Notes: generated by a model from the sequence alone, not told the origin. 64,000 nucleotides of DNA from Methylococcaceae bacterium UBA7658 (GCA_002483425.1 DLHW01000034.1:8669-72668); one strand, 5' to 3'; counted from the first letter of the stretch, positions 1 through 9,210 are shown. Translations and numbers: made by a program.

Positions 1-226
1 GCGCTGAAAACAGGTAATATTTCACAGCTTTTTTAAAAATTTATTTTTTTGCTTTAACCGGAAATGCCGGAAAAAATTTAATTCCGAAAAACGCCCTGTT
101 TTGATAATTAGAGAGATTTTTTAGAATAAAGCAGCGGCATTTCTGTTGTTGCCGACAGATTGAAAATTGTTGATCCGGCCTTATGAAATATTAAGGCGCT
201 CGACGATTAAAACTTCCAAAACAAGT

Positions 227-1144
227 CTATTGTATTCCCAGCCAATTTTGCGGTTTCAAATACCGTTCGTAAAGACGGTGTTCGGGGCTGTCTGGTTCTG
301 GTTGCCAGTTATACCGCCAGTGTACGACGGGCGGCAACGACATCAAGATGGATTCTGTCCGGCCGCCAGATTGCAATCCGAATAAGGTGCCGCGGTCGTA
401 AACCAGATTGTATTCTACGTACCGGCCCCGCCGGTAAAGCTGGAAATCACGTTCGCGTTCGCCGAAAGGCGTAGTTTTACGTTTCTGAACGATCGGCAGA
501 TAAGCTTTAATGTAATGATCGCCAATGCTTTTTAGGTAGTCGAAACAACGCTCGAATCCCCATTCGTTTAAATCGTCAAAGAACAAGCCCCCAACACCGC
601 GAGTCTCATTGCGATGTTTTAGAAAAAAATAGTCATCGCACCACTGCTTATGCTCCTTATAAACGTGTTCGCCAAAAGGTTCGCAAGCTGCGTGGGCTGT
701 TCGATGCCATTCGATCACGTCTTCCTCGAAGGGATAATAAGGCGTTAAATCGAAACCGCCGCCAAACCACCAAATCGAAGACGCGTTTTCTTTTTCCGCG
801 ATAAATAACCTGACATTAGCGTGCGAAGTCGGCACATAGGGATTTCGAGGGTGAATAACGAGCGAGACTCCCATGGCTTGAAATTTCCGGTTAGCCAATT
901 CAGGCCGTTTTGCGGTTGCGGAGGGGGGCAGGTTGAATCCTGAAACGTGGGAAAAATTTACCCCGCCTTGTTCAAAAACCTGTCCGTTCGATAATACCCG
1001 GGTGCGACCGCCGCCACCTTCCTTTCGCTCCCAAAGGTCCTCAATAAACCTGACAGCGGACTCTTCGTCTTCTAAAGCATTGCAGATGTTGTTCTGCAAA
1101 TTAAGTAGATAGGATTTTACTCTATTAATATCGTCAGGTTGCAT
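227..1144 (-). CDS. hemF: Oxygen-dependent coproporphyrinogen III oxidase
   Basis: Converts coproporphyrinogen III to protoporphyrinogen IX with O2, a late cytoplasmic step of heme synthesis. The 305-aa protein has the family's usual length (about 300). Visible marks are the glycine-rich GGGGRTRVL near residues 43-51, VPTSHANVR with the conserved His at 108, the WWFGGGFDLTPYYP block, and the C-terminal Arg/Gly-rich RRGRYVEYNLVYDRGT region. It starts 4 bp after the hflD stop, so the two are probably co-transcribed. The remaining heme genes here are about 10 kb away. The shared hflD/copZ upstream region has a perfect FNR-type box; hemF is known to be Anr-regulated in Pseudomonas aeruginosa, so control through that box is possible but inferred. 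Confidence 0.97.
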   Translation of the reverse strand: MQPDDINRVKSYLLNLQNNICNALEDEESAVRFIEDLWERKEGGGGRTRVLSNGQVFEQGGVNFSHVSGFNLPPSATAKRPELANRKFQAMGVSLVIHPRNPYVPTSHANVRLFIAEKENASSIWWFGGGFDLTPYYPFEEDVIEWHRTAHAACEPFGEHVYKEHKQWCDDYFFLKHRNETRGVGGLFFDDLNEWGFERCFDYLKSIGDHYIKAYLPIVQKRKTTPFGERERDFQLYRRGRYVEYNLVYDRGTLFGLQSGGRTESILMSLPPVVHWRYNWQPEPDSPEHRLYERYLKPQNWLGIQ

Positions 1145-1148
1145 GATT

Positions 1149-1775
1149 TTATTGGATTTGTTTGATTAAATGGTGCAATTCTGCCTGGATTTTCTTGCGG
1201 TAAAAAATGAATTTCCAGCGCGCCCCGCCGCATTGCCGCCATAGTAAGGCGGAGCGTATGCCTGCTAGGAGCAAGGTTCTGATTTTGCTGGCAATATCGG
1301 ATCGCGACAAATAGGCTTGATCGCCGTTTACCATGATTCTCGGTTGCAGCGTACTGATCGTCCGGTGATAAAGATCGCCTAAATTAGCCAAAACATTATC
1401 ATGAAGTAAACCGAACTGTTCGCTTTGGCTTTGCGCCTTATGGACTCCCGCTTGGATTGTGTCGAGCAAATCTTTCCGGCCCGATAACTTTTTGTCGAGA
1501 TAAACGATTGTTGCGGCGTACCGGGCTTGTTCAGGGTCGGGCGGCTTGGCGCCTGTTAGTTGGCTGCTCAACTGTTCAAAGCCTAACTTTAGTCCGCTTA
1601 AACCGCCGTAAACATCGGCTACCGAAGCCGAATCGATTTTCAATAGACTGCCGATACTGGCTTGCATGGCTTGCTGGTCGCAAGTTCCTGTGGTAGCGAG
1701 TTGTTGCACCAAAACGGTTGCTTGGGCGATTCCGGCAAGGGCAATGGTTTGATTGCTGATTGTATTGAGTTCCAT
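1149..1775 (-). CDS. hflD: High frequency lysogenization protein HflD homolog
   Basis: HflD is a peripheral membrane protein, known in E. coli for binding lambda CII and usually sitting beside the tRNA-thiolase gene mnmA. Here the start MELNTISNQTIALAGIAQA matches the family N-terminus, followed by a conserved Gly/Leu-rich helical core and an Arg-rich C-terminal part, 208 aa in all. A longer reading from TTG at 1817 adds 14 hydrophobic/basic residues with no family counterpart, so ATG at 1775 is preferred. There is no obvious Shine-Dalgarno site. mnmA is not adjacent; hemF follows by 4 bp. The cellular role outside lambda infection is poorly defined. Confidence 0.88.
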   Translation of the reverse strand: MELNTISNQTIALAGIAQATVLVQQLATTGTCDQQAMQASIGSLLKIDSASVADVYGGLSGLKLGFEQLSSQLTGAKPPDPEQARYAATIVYLDKKLSGRKDLLDTIQAGVHKAQSQSEQFGLLHDNVLANLGDLYHRTISTLQPRIMVNGDQAYLSRSDIASKIRTLLLAGIRSALLWRQCGGARWKFIFYRKKIQAELHHLIKQIQ

Positions 1776-1809
1776 GCGTTTGAGTTTTAATTTAAGCGGT
1801 AATGCTAAC

Positions 1810-1837
1810 AATAACAAAGTCTGTTATTCAATAACAA
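1810..1837. repeat. Three copies of AATAACA in alternating orientation
   Basis: AATAACAA (1810-1817), TGTTATT (1822-1828) and AATAACAA (1830-1837) form two overlapping inverted repeats just upstream of hflD and between it and the FNR-type box. This could be a regulator site or simply AT-rich promoter DNA; I do not recognise a specific regulator. Confidence 0.4.
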
Positions 1838-1849
1838 CTTAGCTTTGCT

Positions 1850-1863
1850 TTGATTACGATCAA
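1850..1863 (+). promoter_or_regulatory. Perfect FNR/Anr/FixK-type box upstream of copZA
   Basis: TTGAT-tacg-ATCAA is an exact match to the FNR-family consensus TTGAT-N4-ATCAA; the dyad extends to 7-bp arms (1848-1865). Its centre (1856.5) lies about 42-45 bp upstream of the start expected from a -10-like GATATAAA at 1887-1894, the class II activator spacing, pointing towards copZ at 1926. It could also act on the divergent hflD-hemF unit, whose first codon is 81 bp from the box centre. Confidence 0.65.
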
Positions 1864-1925
1864 AGTATCCGCTCTGAGCGGGTTGTGATATAAATAGCGC
1901 ATTTGAAAAATAATGGAGCAACAAA

Positions 1926-2144
1926 ATGATTGAATCCGCATCCTTAACCGTTACCGGTATGAAATGTGGCGGTTGTGAAAACATTGTTACGGCAAAACTA
2001 AAAGGTATGGACGGTGTGAAATCGGCGGTAGCATCCAGTAAAGATAAAGCCGTTAAAGTCGAGTTCGATGCGACCAAGACCAGCCTAAAAGTCATTGTTC
2101 AAGCGATTACGGAGACGGGTTATACGGTTTTTGACGATAATTAA
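1926..2144 (+). CDS. copZ: CopZ-like copper chaperone
   Basis: A 72-aa single heavy-metal-associated (HMA) domain with the ferredoxin-like beta-alpha-beta pattern. The metal-binding loop GMKCGGC places two cysteines at residues 14 and 17. Such proteins bind Cu(I) in the cytosol and hand it to P1B-type ATPases. A good ribosome site (GGAG at 1915-1918) sits 7 bp before ATG. The next gene, 36 bp downstream, is a copper ATPase, which supports the chaperone role. Copper rather than mercury is inferred from this neighbour. Confidence 0.92.
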   Translation: MIESASLTVTGMKCGGCENIVTAKLKGMDGVKSAVASSKDKAVKVEFDATKTSLKVIVQAITETGYTVFDDN

Positions 2145-2180
2145 CCGGATCTCATCACTACTATATTATAAGGGGTAAAT

Positions 2181-4430
2181 ATGACGGCAGAACAGATTTC
2201 GGAGCAAGCTTCAGATATCACCCGGTTATCCATTATGGGTATGAGTTGCGCGGGTTGTGTCAGCGCTGTTGAAGGTGCTCTGGCATCTGTGCCCGGCGTA
2301 GTTTCGGTCGAGGTCAATTTCGCCGATCATTCCGCCATGGTCAAAGGTCGCGCCGAACCTGAGTTGTTGAAACAAGCGGTTATCAGCGCCGGTTACGATG
2401 CTGCTGTCATGGAAGGATTCGAAAATCCCGAAGAACAAGAAGAACTGGAGCGGCTTCGGTACCGTTCGTTAATGAAAAAAGCGGCGGTGGCCGGCGCTTT
2501 TGGCGCTTTTTTGATGTTGGCGGAGCATTTTTCCTGGCTGCCTGACATGGGTTCTCCCGAAGGCCGCTGGATTTGGCCGGAATTGGCGCTGATCACGCTG
2601 GGTATTATGGTTTACTCCGGGCTGCATTTTTACCGCGGCGCCGCGAAAGCTTTAAGCTTGGGGCAGGCGAACATGGATACGTTGATTGCATTAGGCACTG
2701 GCGCTGCTTGGCTCTATTCCTGTATTGTAATCGATTTCCATGCCGTTTTACCGTCTTTGGCGAAGCATGCTTATTTCGAAGCGGCGGTTGTTATTCTTGC
2801 CTTTATTAATTTGGGAACCGGTTTAGAAACCTTGGCAAGGGGTCGGACGTCCGGCGCGATCAGACAGCTTATCGGTTTACAACCGCGCACTGCCCGTGTC
2901 ATCCGGGATGGCAAAGAACAGGATGTTCCCATAGAGACGGTCGGTTTGGGTGAAACGATAAGAGTCCGTCCGGGCGAAAAAATTCCGGTCGACGGCGCCT
3001 TATTCGAAGGTCATTCGACCGTGGATGAATCCATGTTAACCGGCGAACCTATTCCAGTGGAAAAAACGGCCGGTAGTGAAGTAGCCGCCGGTACGCTAAA
3101 TCAATCCGGAACCTTTTTATTTAAAGCAACCCGAATCGGACGGGATACGGCGCTAGCGCAAATAATTAAAAGCGTTCGTCAAGCGCAAAGCAGTAAACCC
3201 GATATCGCCCGGTTAGCGGATAAAATTTCCGCAGTCTTTGTTCCAGCCGTAGTCTTGATTGCCATCGTAACCTTTGCCGTTTGGTATTTTTTCGGGCCGA
3301 ATCCGGCATTCGGTTATGGTTTCGTGACATCGATGACAGTATTGGTGATTGCTTGTCCTTGCGCTTTGGGCTTGGCGACGCCGATATCCGTGATGGTAGC
3401 GGTCGGCAGAGCGGCGCAATCGGGGATCTTAATCCGGCAAGGCGATGCGTTGCAAAAAGCCGGAAAATTAACCTGTATCGTATTGGATAAAACCGGAACC
3501 CTCACCGAAGGTAAGCCTAGTGTTTCGACCATCAAACACACGGCTAAATTCGACGGCGACGCGGTCTTACGGTTGGCTGCAAGTATCGAATCCGGATCGG
3601 AGCATCCTTTAGCGGCAAGCATATTGGCCGCGGCTCGGCAAAAGGCGCTCAACATCGAAAAAGCGCAGAATTTTCAGGCTGTTGCAGGGCACGGCGTGAC
3701 GGCGAATATCAATGGGAAGCCGGTCTATTTCGGCAATCGCTCCTTAATGAAGCTAAAAGGCGTGGATTCCAGGCAGTATGACGAACAAATGACCGAATTG
3801 TCGAATTTAGGACAAACCCCTATGTTCCTTGCAGTCGATAACATGATTGCAGGCATCATTGCGGTATCCGATCCCATCAAAAAAGATTCCGCAAATGCCG
3901 TACAGCAACTTCAAAAACTTGGCGTCAAGGTAATTATGGTGACTGGGGACAATGAAATTACCGCCCAAGCGATTGCGAAACTAGCCGGAATAAAAGAGGT
4001 TAAAGCGCAAGTGCTGCCCCAAGATAAGGCAGGTATCGTGCAAGCTTTGCAACAACAAGGCGAAAAAGTAGGTATGGTGGGCGACGGCATTAACGATGCG
4101 CCTGCCTTGGCGCAAGCCGATGTCGGTATGGCGATAGGCACAGGGACCGATGTGGCTATAGAAAGCGCCGATGTGGTTATTTTACAAGGATCGCTGCTAA
4201 AAGTACCCGAGGCGATTGCCTTATCGAAAGCAACTGTCAGCAATATCAAGCAAAACCTCTTCGGCGCATTTTTTTATAACACCATCAGCATACCGGTTGC
4301 CGCCGGTGCCTTATACCCGGTGTTCGGGTTATTGCTTAATCCGATGATAGCGGGCGCGGCAATGGCGATGTCGTCATTAACCGTAGTAGCCAATGCAAAC
4401 CGTTTACGTTGGAAAAAATTGACCGGCTAA
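2181..4430 (+). CDS. copA: Copper-exporting P1B-type ATPase
   Basis: A 749-aa inner-membrane pump that hydrolyses ATP to move Cu(I) out of the cytoplasm. Order: one N-terminal HMA domain with GMSCAGC (Cys 23 and 26), paired membrane helices, actuator TGE loop (MLTGEPIPV), the CPC transmembrane metal site (392-394), phosphorylation motif DKTGT (Asp436), the P1B-specific SEHPLA histidine-proline motif, and GDGINDAPA hinge. The last helices carry YN and MxMSS residues typical of Cu(I) pumps (P1B-1). An AAGGGG ribosome site precedes the start. It forms a copZ-copA unit under a candidate FNR-type promoter, which would tie copper handling to oxygen supply. Confidence 0.97.
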   Translation: MTAEQISEQASDITRLSIMGMSCAGCVSAVEGALASVPGVVSVEVNFADHSAMVKGRAEPELLKQAVISAGYDAAVMEGFENPEEQEELERLRYRSLMKKAAVAGAFGAFLMLAEHFSWLPDMGSPEGRWIWPELALITLGIMVYSGLHFYRGAAKALSLGQANMDTLIALGTGAAWLYSCIVIDFHAVLPSLAKHAYFEAAVVILAFINLGTGLETLARGRTSGAIRQLIGLQPRTARVIRDGKEQDVPIETVGLGETIRVRPGEKIPVDGALFEGHSTVDESMLTGEPIPVEKTAGSEVAAGTLNQSGTFLFKATRIGRDTALAQIIKSVRQAQSSKPDIARLADKISAVFVPAVVLIAIVTFAVWYFFGPNPAFGYGFVTSMTVLVIACPCALGLATPISVMVAVGRAAQSGILIRQGDALQKAGKLTCIVLDKTGTLTEGKPSVSTIKHTAKFDGDAVLRLAASIESGSEHPLAASILAAARQKALNIEKAQNFQAVAGHGVTANINGKPVYFGNRSLMKLKGVDSRQYDEQMTELSNLGQTPMFLAVDNMIAGIIAVSDPIKKDSANAVQQLQKLGVKVIMVTGDNEITAQAIAKLAGIKEVKAQVLPQDKAGIVQALQQQGEKVGMVGDGINDAPALAQADVGMAIGTGTDVAIESADVVILQGSLLKVPEAIALSKATVSNIKQNLFGAFFYNTISIPVAAGALYPVFGLLLNPMIAGAAMAMSSLTVVANANRLRWKKLTG

Positions 4431-4612
4431 TAGAGGGTGTCTATTTCAATTCCAAGGCTTAATGCCGGGTAATCAAGTTGCGAGTCCCTTTAAGCAGTTA
4501 TTCAAGGTCAAAGGGTCGATGGAAATAGTCTTTCATCGGATGAATTTAAAGCCTAATCGATTGTGAAGCCGTCAGCTATTATTTGCGTTTTATCACTGCT
4601 TGGACGGCGCGA

Positions 4613-5107
4613 TTATTTGTATTCGATAGCCACAATAGAATAACGCATGGCTTTACCGCCAATCGTGACGATGACTTCGTCATCGACTGTTCTTTTTATC
4701 AAGGCTTTAGCGAGCGGCGAGTCGAGGCTGACATAAGGCTCTTTAGGATCGATTTCATCCGCGCCGACAATCCGGTAACAAAGCGCTTGCCCCGACTCGT
4801 TTTCCAGCGTGACCCATGCGCCGAAATATACTTTACCGGTATCTTCGGGCGCGGACGAAACGACTTTAAGTGCGGGCAAACGTTTTTGCAGGTAAAAAAT
4901 GCGGCGGTCTATTTCGCGTAATTCCTTTTTCCGGTAAATATATTCGGCGTTCTCGGAACGGTCGCCCTCGGCCGCAGCCGCGGCTAAAGCCTTGGTGACA
5001 TCGTTTCTTTTTACCCATAGTGCTCTTAATTCTGCTTCCAGACGGTTAAAGCCCGTTGCGGTAATATAAGGCGAAGATTTCGGTTGTGGTGGCCGCCAGC
5101 GTGACAT
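4613..5107 (-). CDS. greB: Transcript cleavage factor GreB
   Basis: GreB rescues backtracked RNA polymerase by stimulating transcript cleavage through the secondary channel. The 164-aa protein begins MSRWRPPQPKSSPYIT, has the N-terminal coiled coil with the acidic tip in EGDRSENAEY, and a C-terminal FKBP-like domain (VTLENESG, YRIVGADE). The RxNDVTKA and AAAEGDRSENAEYIYRKK block is diagnostic of Gre factors, and the basic N-terminus favours GreB over GreA. A 13-residue upstream extension to 5146 exists but is not conserved in the family, so the ATG at 5107 is chosen. It stands alone between copA and slyD. Confidence 0.94.
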   Translation of the reverse strand: MSRWRPPQPKSSPYITATGFNRLEAELRALWVKRNDVTKALAAAAAEGDRSENAEYIYRKKELREIDRRIFYLQKRLPALKVVSSAPEDTGKVYFGAWVTLENESGQALCYRIVGADEIDPKEPYVSLDSPLAKALIKRTVDDEVIVTIGGKAMRYSIVAIEYK

Positions 5108-5198
5108 TAACAGAGTGTAAGTATGGGTATAGAAAATTTCAGACAAATACCGGGCAAACGGTTATTATTGTGCCATTTAATCAAATTTAGGTTTCGAA

Positions 5199-5678
5199 AT
5201 GCAAATTGCAAATAATACAGCCGTTTCTATTCATTACACGCTGACCGACGATGAAGGTAAGCAAATCGACAGTACGAACGGTGGGGAGCCGTTGGTGTAT
5301 TTGCACGGTCACGGCAACATCATAACCGGTTTGGAAAAAGCGCTGCACAACCGGAATGCGGGCGATCAGTTTACTGTCCGTATTGAAGCAGTCGAAGCTT
5401 ACGGTGAATACAGCGACGATATGATTCAAGTGGTGTCTAAGGAAATGTTCGACGGTATTGATCATCTCGAGGTCGGTATGCAATTTCATGCGGCGGTAAA
5501 TTCTGGCACGGGCATCGTGACGATCACGAAAATTGACGGAGAAGAGATCACGATTGACGGTAATCATCCAATGGCGGGCCAAGCGCTTAATTTTACTATC
5601 GATGTCGTTGCCGTTAGATTAGCGACTAAGGATGAGTTATCGCACGGTCATATTCACGGCGCAGGTTGCCATCATTAA
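5199..5678 (+). CDS. slyD: FKBP-type peptidyl-prolyl isomerase, SlyD type
   Basis: A 159-aa cytoplasmic prolyl isomerase and chaperone. It starts with the FKBP half (VSIHYTLTDDEGKQIDST), has the insert-in-flap chaperone domain after AYGEYSDD and VSKEMF, returns to the FKBP fold at NHPMAGQALNF, and ends in a short His/Cys tail (HGHIHGAGCHH). The tail is shorter than that of E. coli SlyD but is still suited to Ni(II) binding. Acidic composition and the NHPLAG-like motif are typical of the family. It stands alone with 225 bp of non-coding DNA after it. Confidence 0.94.
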   Translation: MQIANNTAVSIHYTLTDDEGKQIDSTNGGEPLVYLHGHGNIITGLEKALHNRNAGDQFTVRIEAVEAYGEYSDDMIQVVSKEMFDGIDHLEVGMQFHAAVNSGTGIVTITKIDGEEITIDGNHPMAGQALNFTIDVVAVRLATKDELSHGHIHGAGCHH

Positions 5679-5903
5679 AATGGTCAGGGCATTTTGCGAT
5701 CTCGTTTTAGCGATGATCGTACGGTTTAAGATTATTTCGATTGATCGCGTTTCTCGGTGATTTTGGGTGTTGCCAAATATCGTTTTGATAGTGGATAGCC
5801 ATAATAAAGCTGGTTTTGTTAGAAATCCTCAATTCGGCAACGAGAAACAATGCAGTTGTAAGATTTTAGTAAAATAAATGCTGGTTATTTACTTAATAAG
5901 CCG

Positions 5904-7319
5904 ATGTTACGAAAAATTTTAATTGCTAATCGCGGCGAGATAGCTGTTCGCATTATCCGGGCGTGCTCTGAAATGGGTATCCGTTCGGTTGCGATTTACT
6001 CGGAAGCCGACCGCTATGCGCTGCATGTCAAAAAAGCGGACGAATCGTATTGCATCGGTAGTGAGCCGTTAGCAGGTTATCTCAATATTTATGCCTTAGT
6101 CGATTTAGCGGCGGCAACCGGTTGCGATGCGGTCCATCCCGGTTATGGTTTCCTGTCGGAAAACGCTCAATTTGCCAAAGCTTGCAACGAGCGCGGCTTG
6201 ATTTTCATTGGGCCTAGTCCGAGCGTGATTCAACGCATGGGCGATAAAACCGAAGCCCGGAATGCTATGATAGCCGCCGGTATTCCGGTGACGCCCGGTA
6301 CAGCAAACCTGCCCGGCATCGAAGAGGCGGTGCTTGCTGCAGAAAAGATCGGTTATCCAATTATGCTCAAAGCCACTTCCGGCGGTGGCGGCCGGGGCAT
6401 TCGCCGGTGCGATAATGCCGACGAATTGCGGCGCAATTATGAACGAGTGATTTCCGAAGCCACTAAAGCCTTCGGTAGTGCAGATGTATTCCTGGAAAAA
6501 TGCGTTGTCAATCCGCGCCATATTGAGGTGCAAGTGCTGGCCGATCATCACGGCAACACCGTCCACCTGTATGAGAGGGACTGTTCAATCCAGCGCCGCA
6601 ATCAGAAATTGATCGAAATCGCGCCGTCGCCGCAACTTGACGAAGCGCAACGGCAGTATATCGGCGGGTTGGCGGTGCTTGCCGCCAAAGCGGTCGGTTA
6701 CACGAATGCGGGTACCGTCGAGTTTTTGCTCGACGATAACGGGCGGTTTTATTTCATGGAAATGAACACGCGGGTGCAGGTCGAGCATACTATTACTGAA
6801 ACCATTACCGGAGTCGACATCGTTGAGGAGCAAATCCGGGTTGCCGCCGGCTTGCCGTTGCGTTGCAAACAGGAAGAATTAACCCGCCGCGGCTATGCCA
6901 TTCAATTCCGCATCAACGCCGAAGATCCTAAAAACGGCTTTCTACCGAGTTTCGGAAATATTTCGCGCTACTATGCGCCGGGCGGGCCGGGCGTGAGGAC
7001 TGATACCGCGATTTATACCGGTTACGATATTCCACCGTATTACGACTCGATGCTGGCGAAATTGATCGTCAGCGCCAGTACCTGGGAAGACACCATTAAA
7101 CGGGGCGAGCGCGCGTTAAAAGATATGGGTTTGTTTGGTATCAAAACAACCATTCCTTATTACCTGCAAATTCTCCAGCATCCCGAATTTCGCGCTGCCA
7201 AATTCAATACCGGCTTTATTGAAAAACATCCCGACTTGGTTAATTATTCCAATAAGCCCCGGCCTGAGGTGCTGGCAAGTGTTATTGCGGCTGTCATGGC
7301 GGCGCATACAGGGCTTTAA
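5904..7319 (+). CDS. pycA: Biotin carboxylase subunit of pyruvate carboxylase
   Basis: A 471-aa ATP-grasp biotin carboxylase that carboxylates biotin on the partner subunit using ATP and bicarbonate. The N-terminus LRKILIANRGEIAVRIIRAC is the classic biotin carboxylase opening; the glycine-rich ATP loop KATSGGGGRGIR, the EKCVVNPRHIEVQVLAD block and the FMEMNTRVQVEH active site all are present. The downstream gene, 24 bp away, carries carboxyltransferase and biotinyl domains. This makes a two-subunit pyruvate carboxylase more likely than acetyl-CoA carboxylase AccC, which would lie with accB. The expected role is oxaloacetate replenishment. Confidence 0.93.
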   Translation: MLRKILIANRGEIAVRIIRACSEMGIRSVAIYSEADRYALHVKKADESYCIGSEPLAGYLNIYALVDLAAATGCDAVHPGYGFLSENAQFAKACNERGLIFIGPSPSVIQRMGDKTEARNAMIAAGIPVTPGTANLPGIEEAVLAAEKIGYPIMLKATSGGGGRGIRRCDNADELRRNYERVISEATKAFGSADVFLEKCVVNPRHIEVQVLADHHGNTVHLYERDCSIQRRNQKLIEIAPSPQLDEAQRQYIGGLAVLAAKAVGYTNAGTVEFLLDDNGRFYFMEMNTRVQVEHTITETITGVDIVEEQIRVAAGLPLRCKQEELTRRGYAIQFRINAEDPKNGFLPSFGNISRYYAPGGPGVRTDTAIYTGYDIPPYYDSMLAKLIVSASTWEDTIKRGERALKDMGLFGIKTTIPYYLQILQHPEFRAAKFNTGFIEKHPDLVNYSNKPRPEVLASVIAAVMAAHTGL

Positions 7320-7343
7320 ACGTTTTTATGTAATATTAAAATT

Positions 7344-9173
7344 ATGGCAAAAGAACAAGTTAAAATTACCGATGTCATTTTGCGCGATGCGCACCAATCC
7401 CTCATCGCCACCCGATTGAGGACGGAAGACATGTTGCCTGCCTGCGCCATGCTAGACGGCATCGGCTATTGGTCGCTGGAGTGTTGGGGTGGTGCAACAT
7501 TCGATGCTTGCCTTAGGTTTCTGAAAGAAGATCCCTGGGAGCGGTTGAGCAAACTTAAGGCGGCTTTACCTAAAACCCGCCTGCAAATGCTGGTGCGCGG
7601 GCAGAATCTCCTGGGCTACAGGCATTATTCCGACGATGTCGTGCGCGCTTTTATCCATAAAGCCGCGCAAAATGGCATGGATGTGTTTCGTATCTTCGAC
7701 GCTTTGAACGACATCCGCAATTTGCGGACGGCTATTGAAGCCGCCAAGGAAAGCGGCAAACATGCGCAAGGCACGATCTGCTACACCACCAGCCCGGTGC
7801 ATGATGTTCTTAGCTTTGTCACCCTTGGCAAAGATTTGGCGAATTTGGGTTGCGACTCCATCGCCATTAAGGATATGGCAGGCTTATTGACGCCTTATGT
7901 CACCAGCGAGTTGGTCAAAGCCCTTAAGGATACTGTCGATCTGCCCTTACACTTGCATTCTCACGCCACCTCCGGGTTGGCCGAGATGTGCCAACTGAAG
8001 GCTATCGAAGCCGGTTGCCGTCATATCGATACGGCGTTATCGTCCTGGTCGGGCGGCACCAGCCATCCGCCGACGGAAGCGCAAGTCATAACTTTAAGGG
8101 GCACAGAATACGATACCGGTTTGGATTTGGATAAATTACAAGCCGTTAACAAATATTTTGCCGAAATCAGAAAAAAATACCGCCGTTTTGAAAGCGAGTT
8201 TACCGGTATCGATACCCAAGTGCATATTTTTCAAGTGCCGGGAGGGATGATTTCCAACTTGGCGAATCAGTTAAAGGAACGTAATGCGCTGGATCGTATC
8301 GGCGATGTTTACAAGGAAATTCCGGAAGTCCGTAAAGACCTCGGTTATCCTCCGCTGGTCACGCCGACCTCGCAAATTGTCGGTACGCAAGCCGTTCTTA
8401 ACGTATTGACTGGCAAGCGTTATGAGACGATTACTAATGAAGTTAAACGCTATCTTCAAGGGGGTTACGGCAAGGCTCCGGCTGCCGTAAATTACGAGTT
8501 GCAGAAAAAAGCCATTGGCAAGGAAGACGTTATGGATTGCCGTCCCGCTGATTTAATCCCGCCGGAATTGGATAAACTGAGGCAGGAAATCGGCGAATTG
8601 GCGTTGAACGACGAAGACGTGCTCAGTTACGCCATGTTTCCGGAAGTCGGCAAATTGTTTCTGGAACAGCGTTCTAACGGCGCGTTGGTGTCTGAGCCTT
8701 TGGAGCTAGAATCCAGGTCGGACGACAGCATCAAAAAAGCGCCGACCGAATTCAATGTCGCCTTGCACGGCGAAAGTTACCATATCAAGGTCACTGGCGC
8801 CGGGCCGAAAAACCAGATGCTTCGGCATTTTTACTTCATGGTGGACGGTGTGCCGGAAGAAATCGTGGTCGAAACCTTGGACGAAATCGTCTTGGAAGGC
8901 GGCACCCAAGGCGCGGTAAAGGGAACGATAGCAAGCAAACGCCGTAAACCGTCCGAACCGGGCGATGTGTTTGTCAGTATGCCGTGCAATGTCCTGGAAG
9001 TGTTGGTCAAAGTGGGGCAGCAAGTTTCGGCGGGGCAAGGAGTCATGGTCACGGAGGCCATGAAGATGGAAACCGAGATTACCGCGCCGGTTTCAGGAAC
9101 GGTTAAGGCTGTCCATATCGTCAAAGGTGAGCCGGCGAATCCGGATGAAGTGTTGATAGAGATTGCTCCTTGA
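7344..9173 (+). CDS. pycB: Pyruvate carboxylase subunit B / oxaloacetate decarboxylase alpha-like
   Basis: A 609-aa carboxyltransferase plus biotin carrier. The N-terminal TIM barrel begins with ITDVILRDAHQSLIATR, carries the metal-site HLHSHATSG motif and the essential-lysine region SIAIKDMAGLL. A conserved PYC-OADA linker follows, then a C-terminal biotinyl domain with EAMKMET (biotin on Lys574). The same architecture occurs in the alpha subunit of the sodium-pumping oxaloacetate decarboxylase, but no beta or gamma membrane subunits are nearby and pycA is directly upstream. Pyruvate to oxaloacetate is therefore the best call. Confidence 0.92.
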   Translation: MAKEQVKITDVILRDAHQSLIATRLRTEDMLPACAMLDGIGYWSLECWGGATFDACLRFLKEDPWERLSKLKAALPKTRLQMLVRGQNLLGYRHYSDDVVRAFIHKAAQNGMDVFRIFDALNDIRNLRTAIEAAKESGKHAQGTICYTTSPVHDVLSFVTLGKDLANLGCDSIAIKDMAGLLTPYVTSELVKALKDTVDLPLHLHSHATSGLAEMCQLKAIEAGCRHIDTALSSWSGGTSHPPTEAQVITLRGTEYDTGLDLDKLQAVNKYFAEIRKKYRRFESEFTGIDTQVHIFQVPGGMISNLANQLKERNALDRIGDVYKEIPEVRKDLGYPPLVTPTSQIVGTQAVLNVLTGKRYETITNEVKRYLQGGYGKAPAAVNYELQKKAIGKEDVMDCRPADLIPPELDKLRQEIGELALNDEDVLSYAMFPEVGKLFLEQRSNGALVSEPLELESRSDDSIKKAPTEFNVALHGESYHIKVTGAGPKNQMLRHFYFMVDGVPEEIVVETLDEIVLEGGTQGAVKGTIASKRRKPSEPGDVFVSMPCNVLEVLVKVGQQVSAGQGVMVTEAMKMETEITAPVSGTVKAVHIVKGEPANPDEVLIEIAP

Positions 9174-9210
9174 CTCCGATTGCCTTACAAAAGCAGTTGG
9201 CAAAATAGGA

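Noticed and set aside
167..385. 72-codon frame at the left edge overlapping the hemF 3' end
   Set aside because: Antisense overlap with hemF, Arg-rich nonsense-like translation.
1149..1817. TTG-start extension of hflD
   Set aside because: Adds 14 residues absent from the family and runs through the AATAACA repeat region; ATG at 1775 matches the family start.
4431..4612. CTATTTC/GAAATAG inverted pair downstream of copA as a terminator
   Set aside because: The arms are 70+ bp apart, AT-rich and without a T-run, so no support for a terminator.
5904..9173. Sodium-pumping oxaloacetate decarboxylase
   Set aside because: Beta and gamma membrane subunits are missing and a biotin carboxylase gene is directly upstream, so pyruvate carboxylase fits better.
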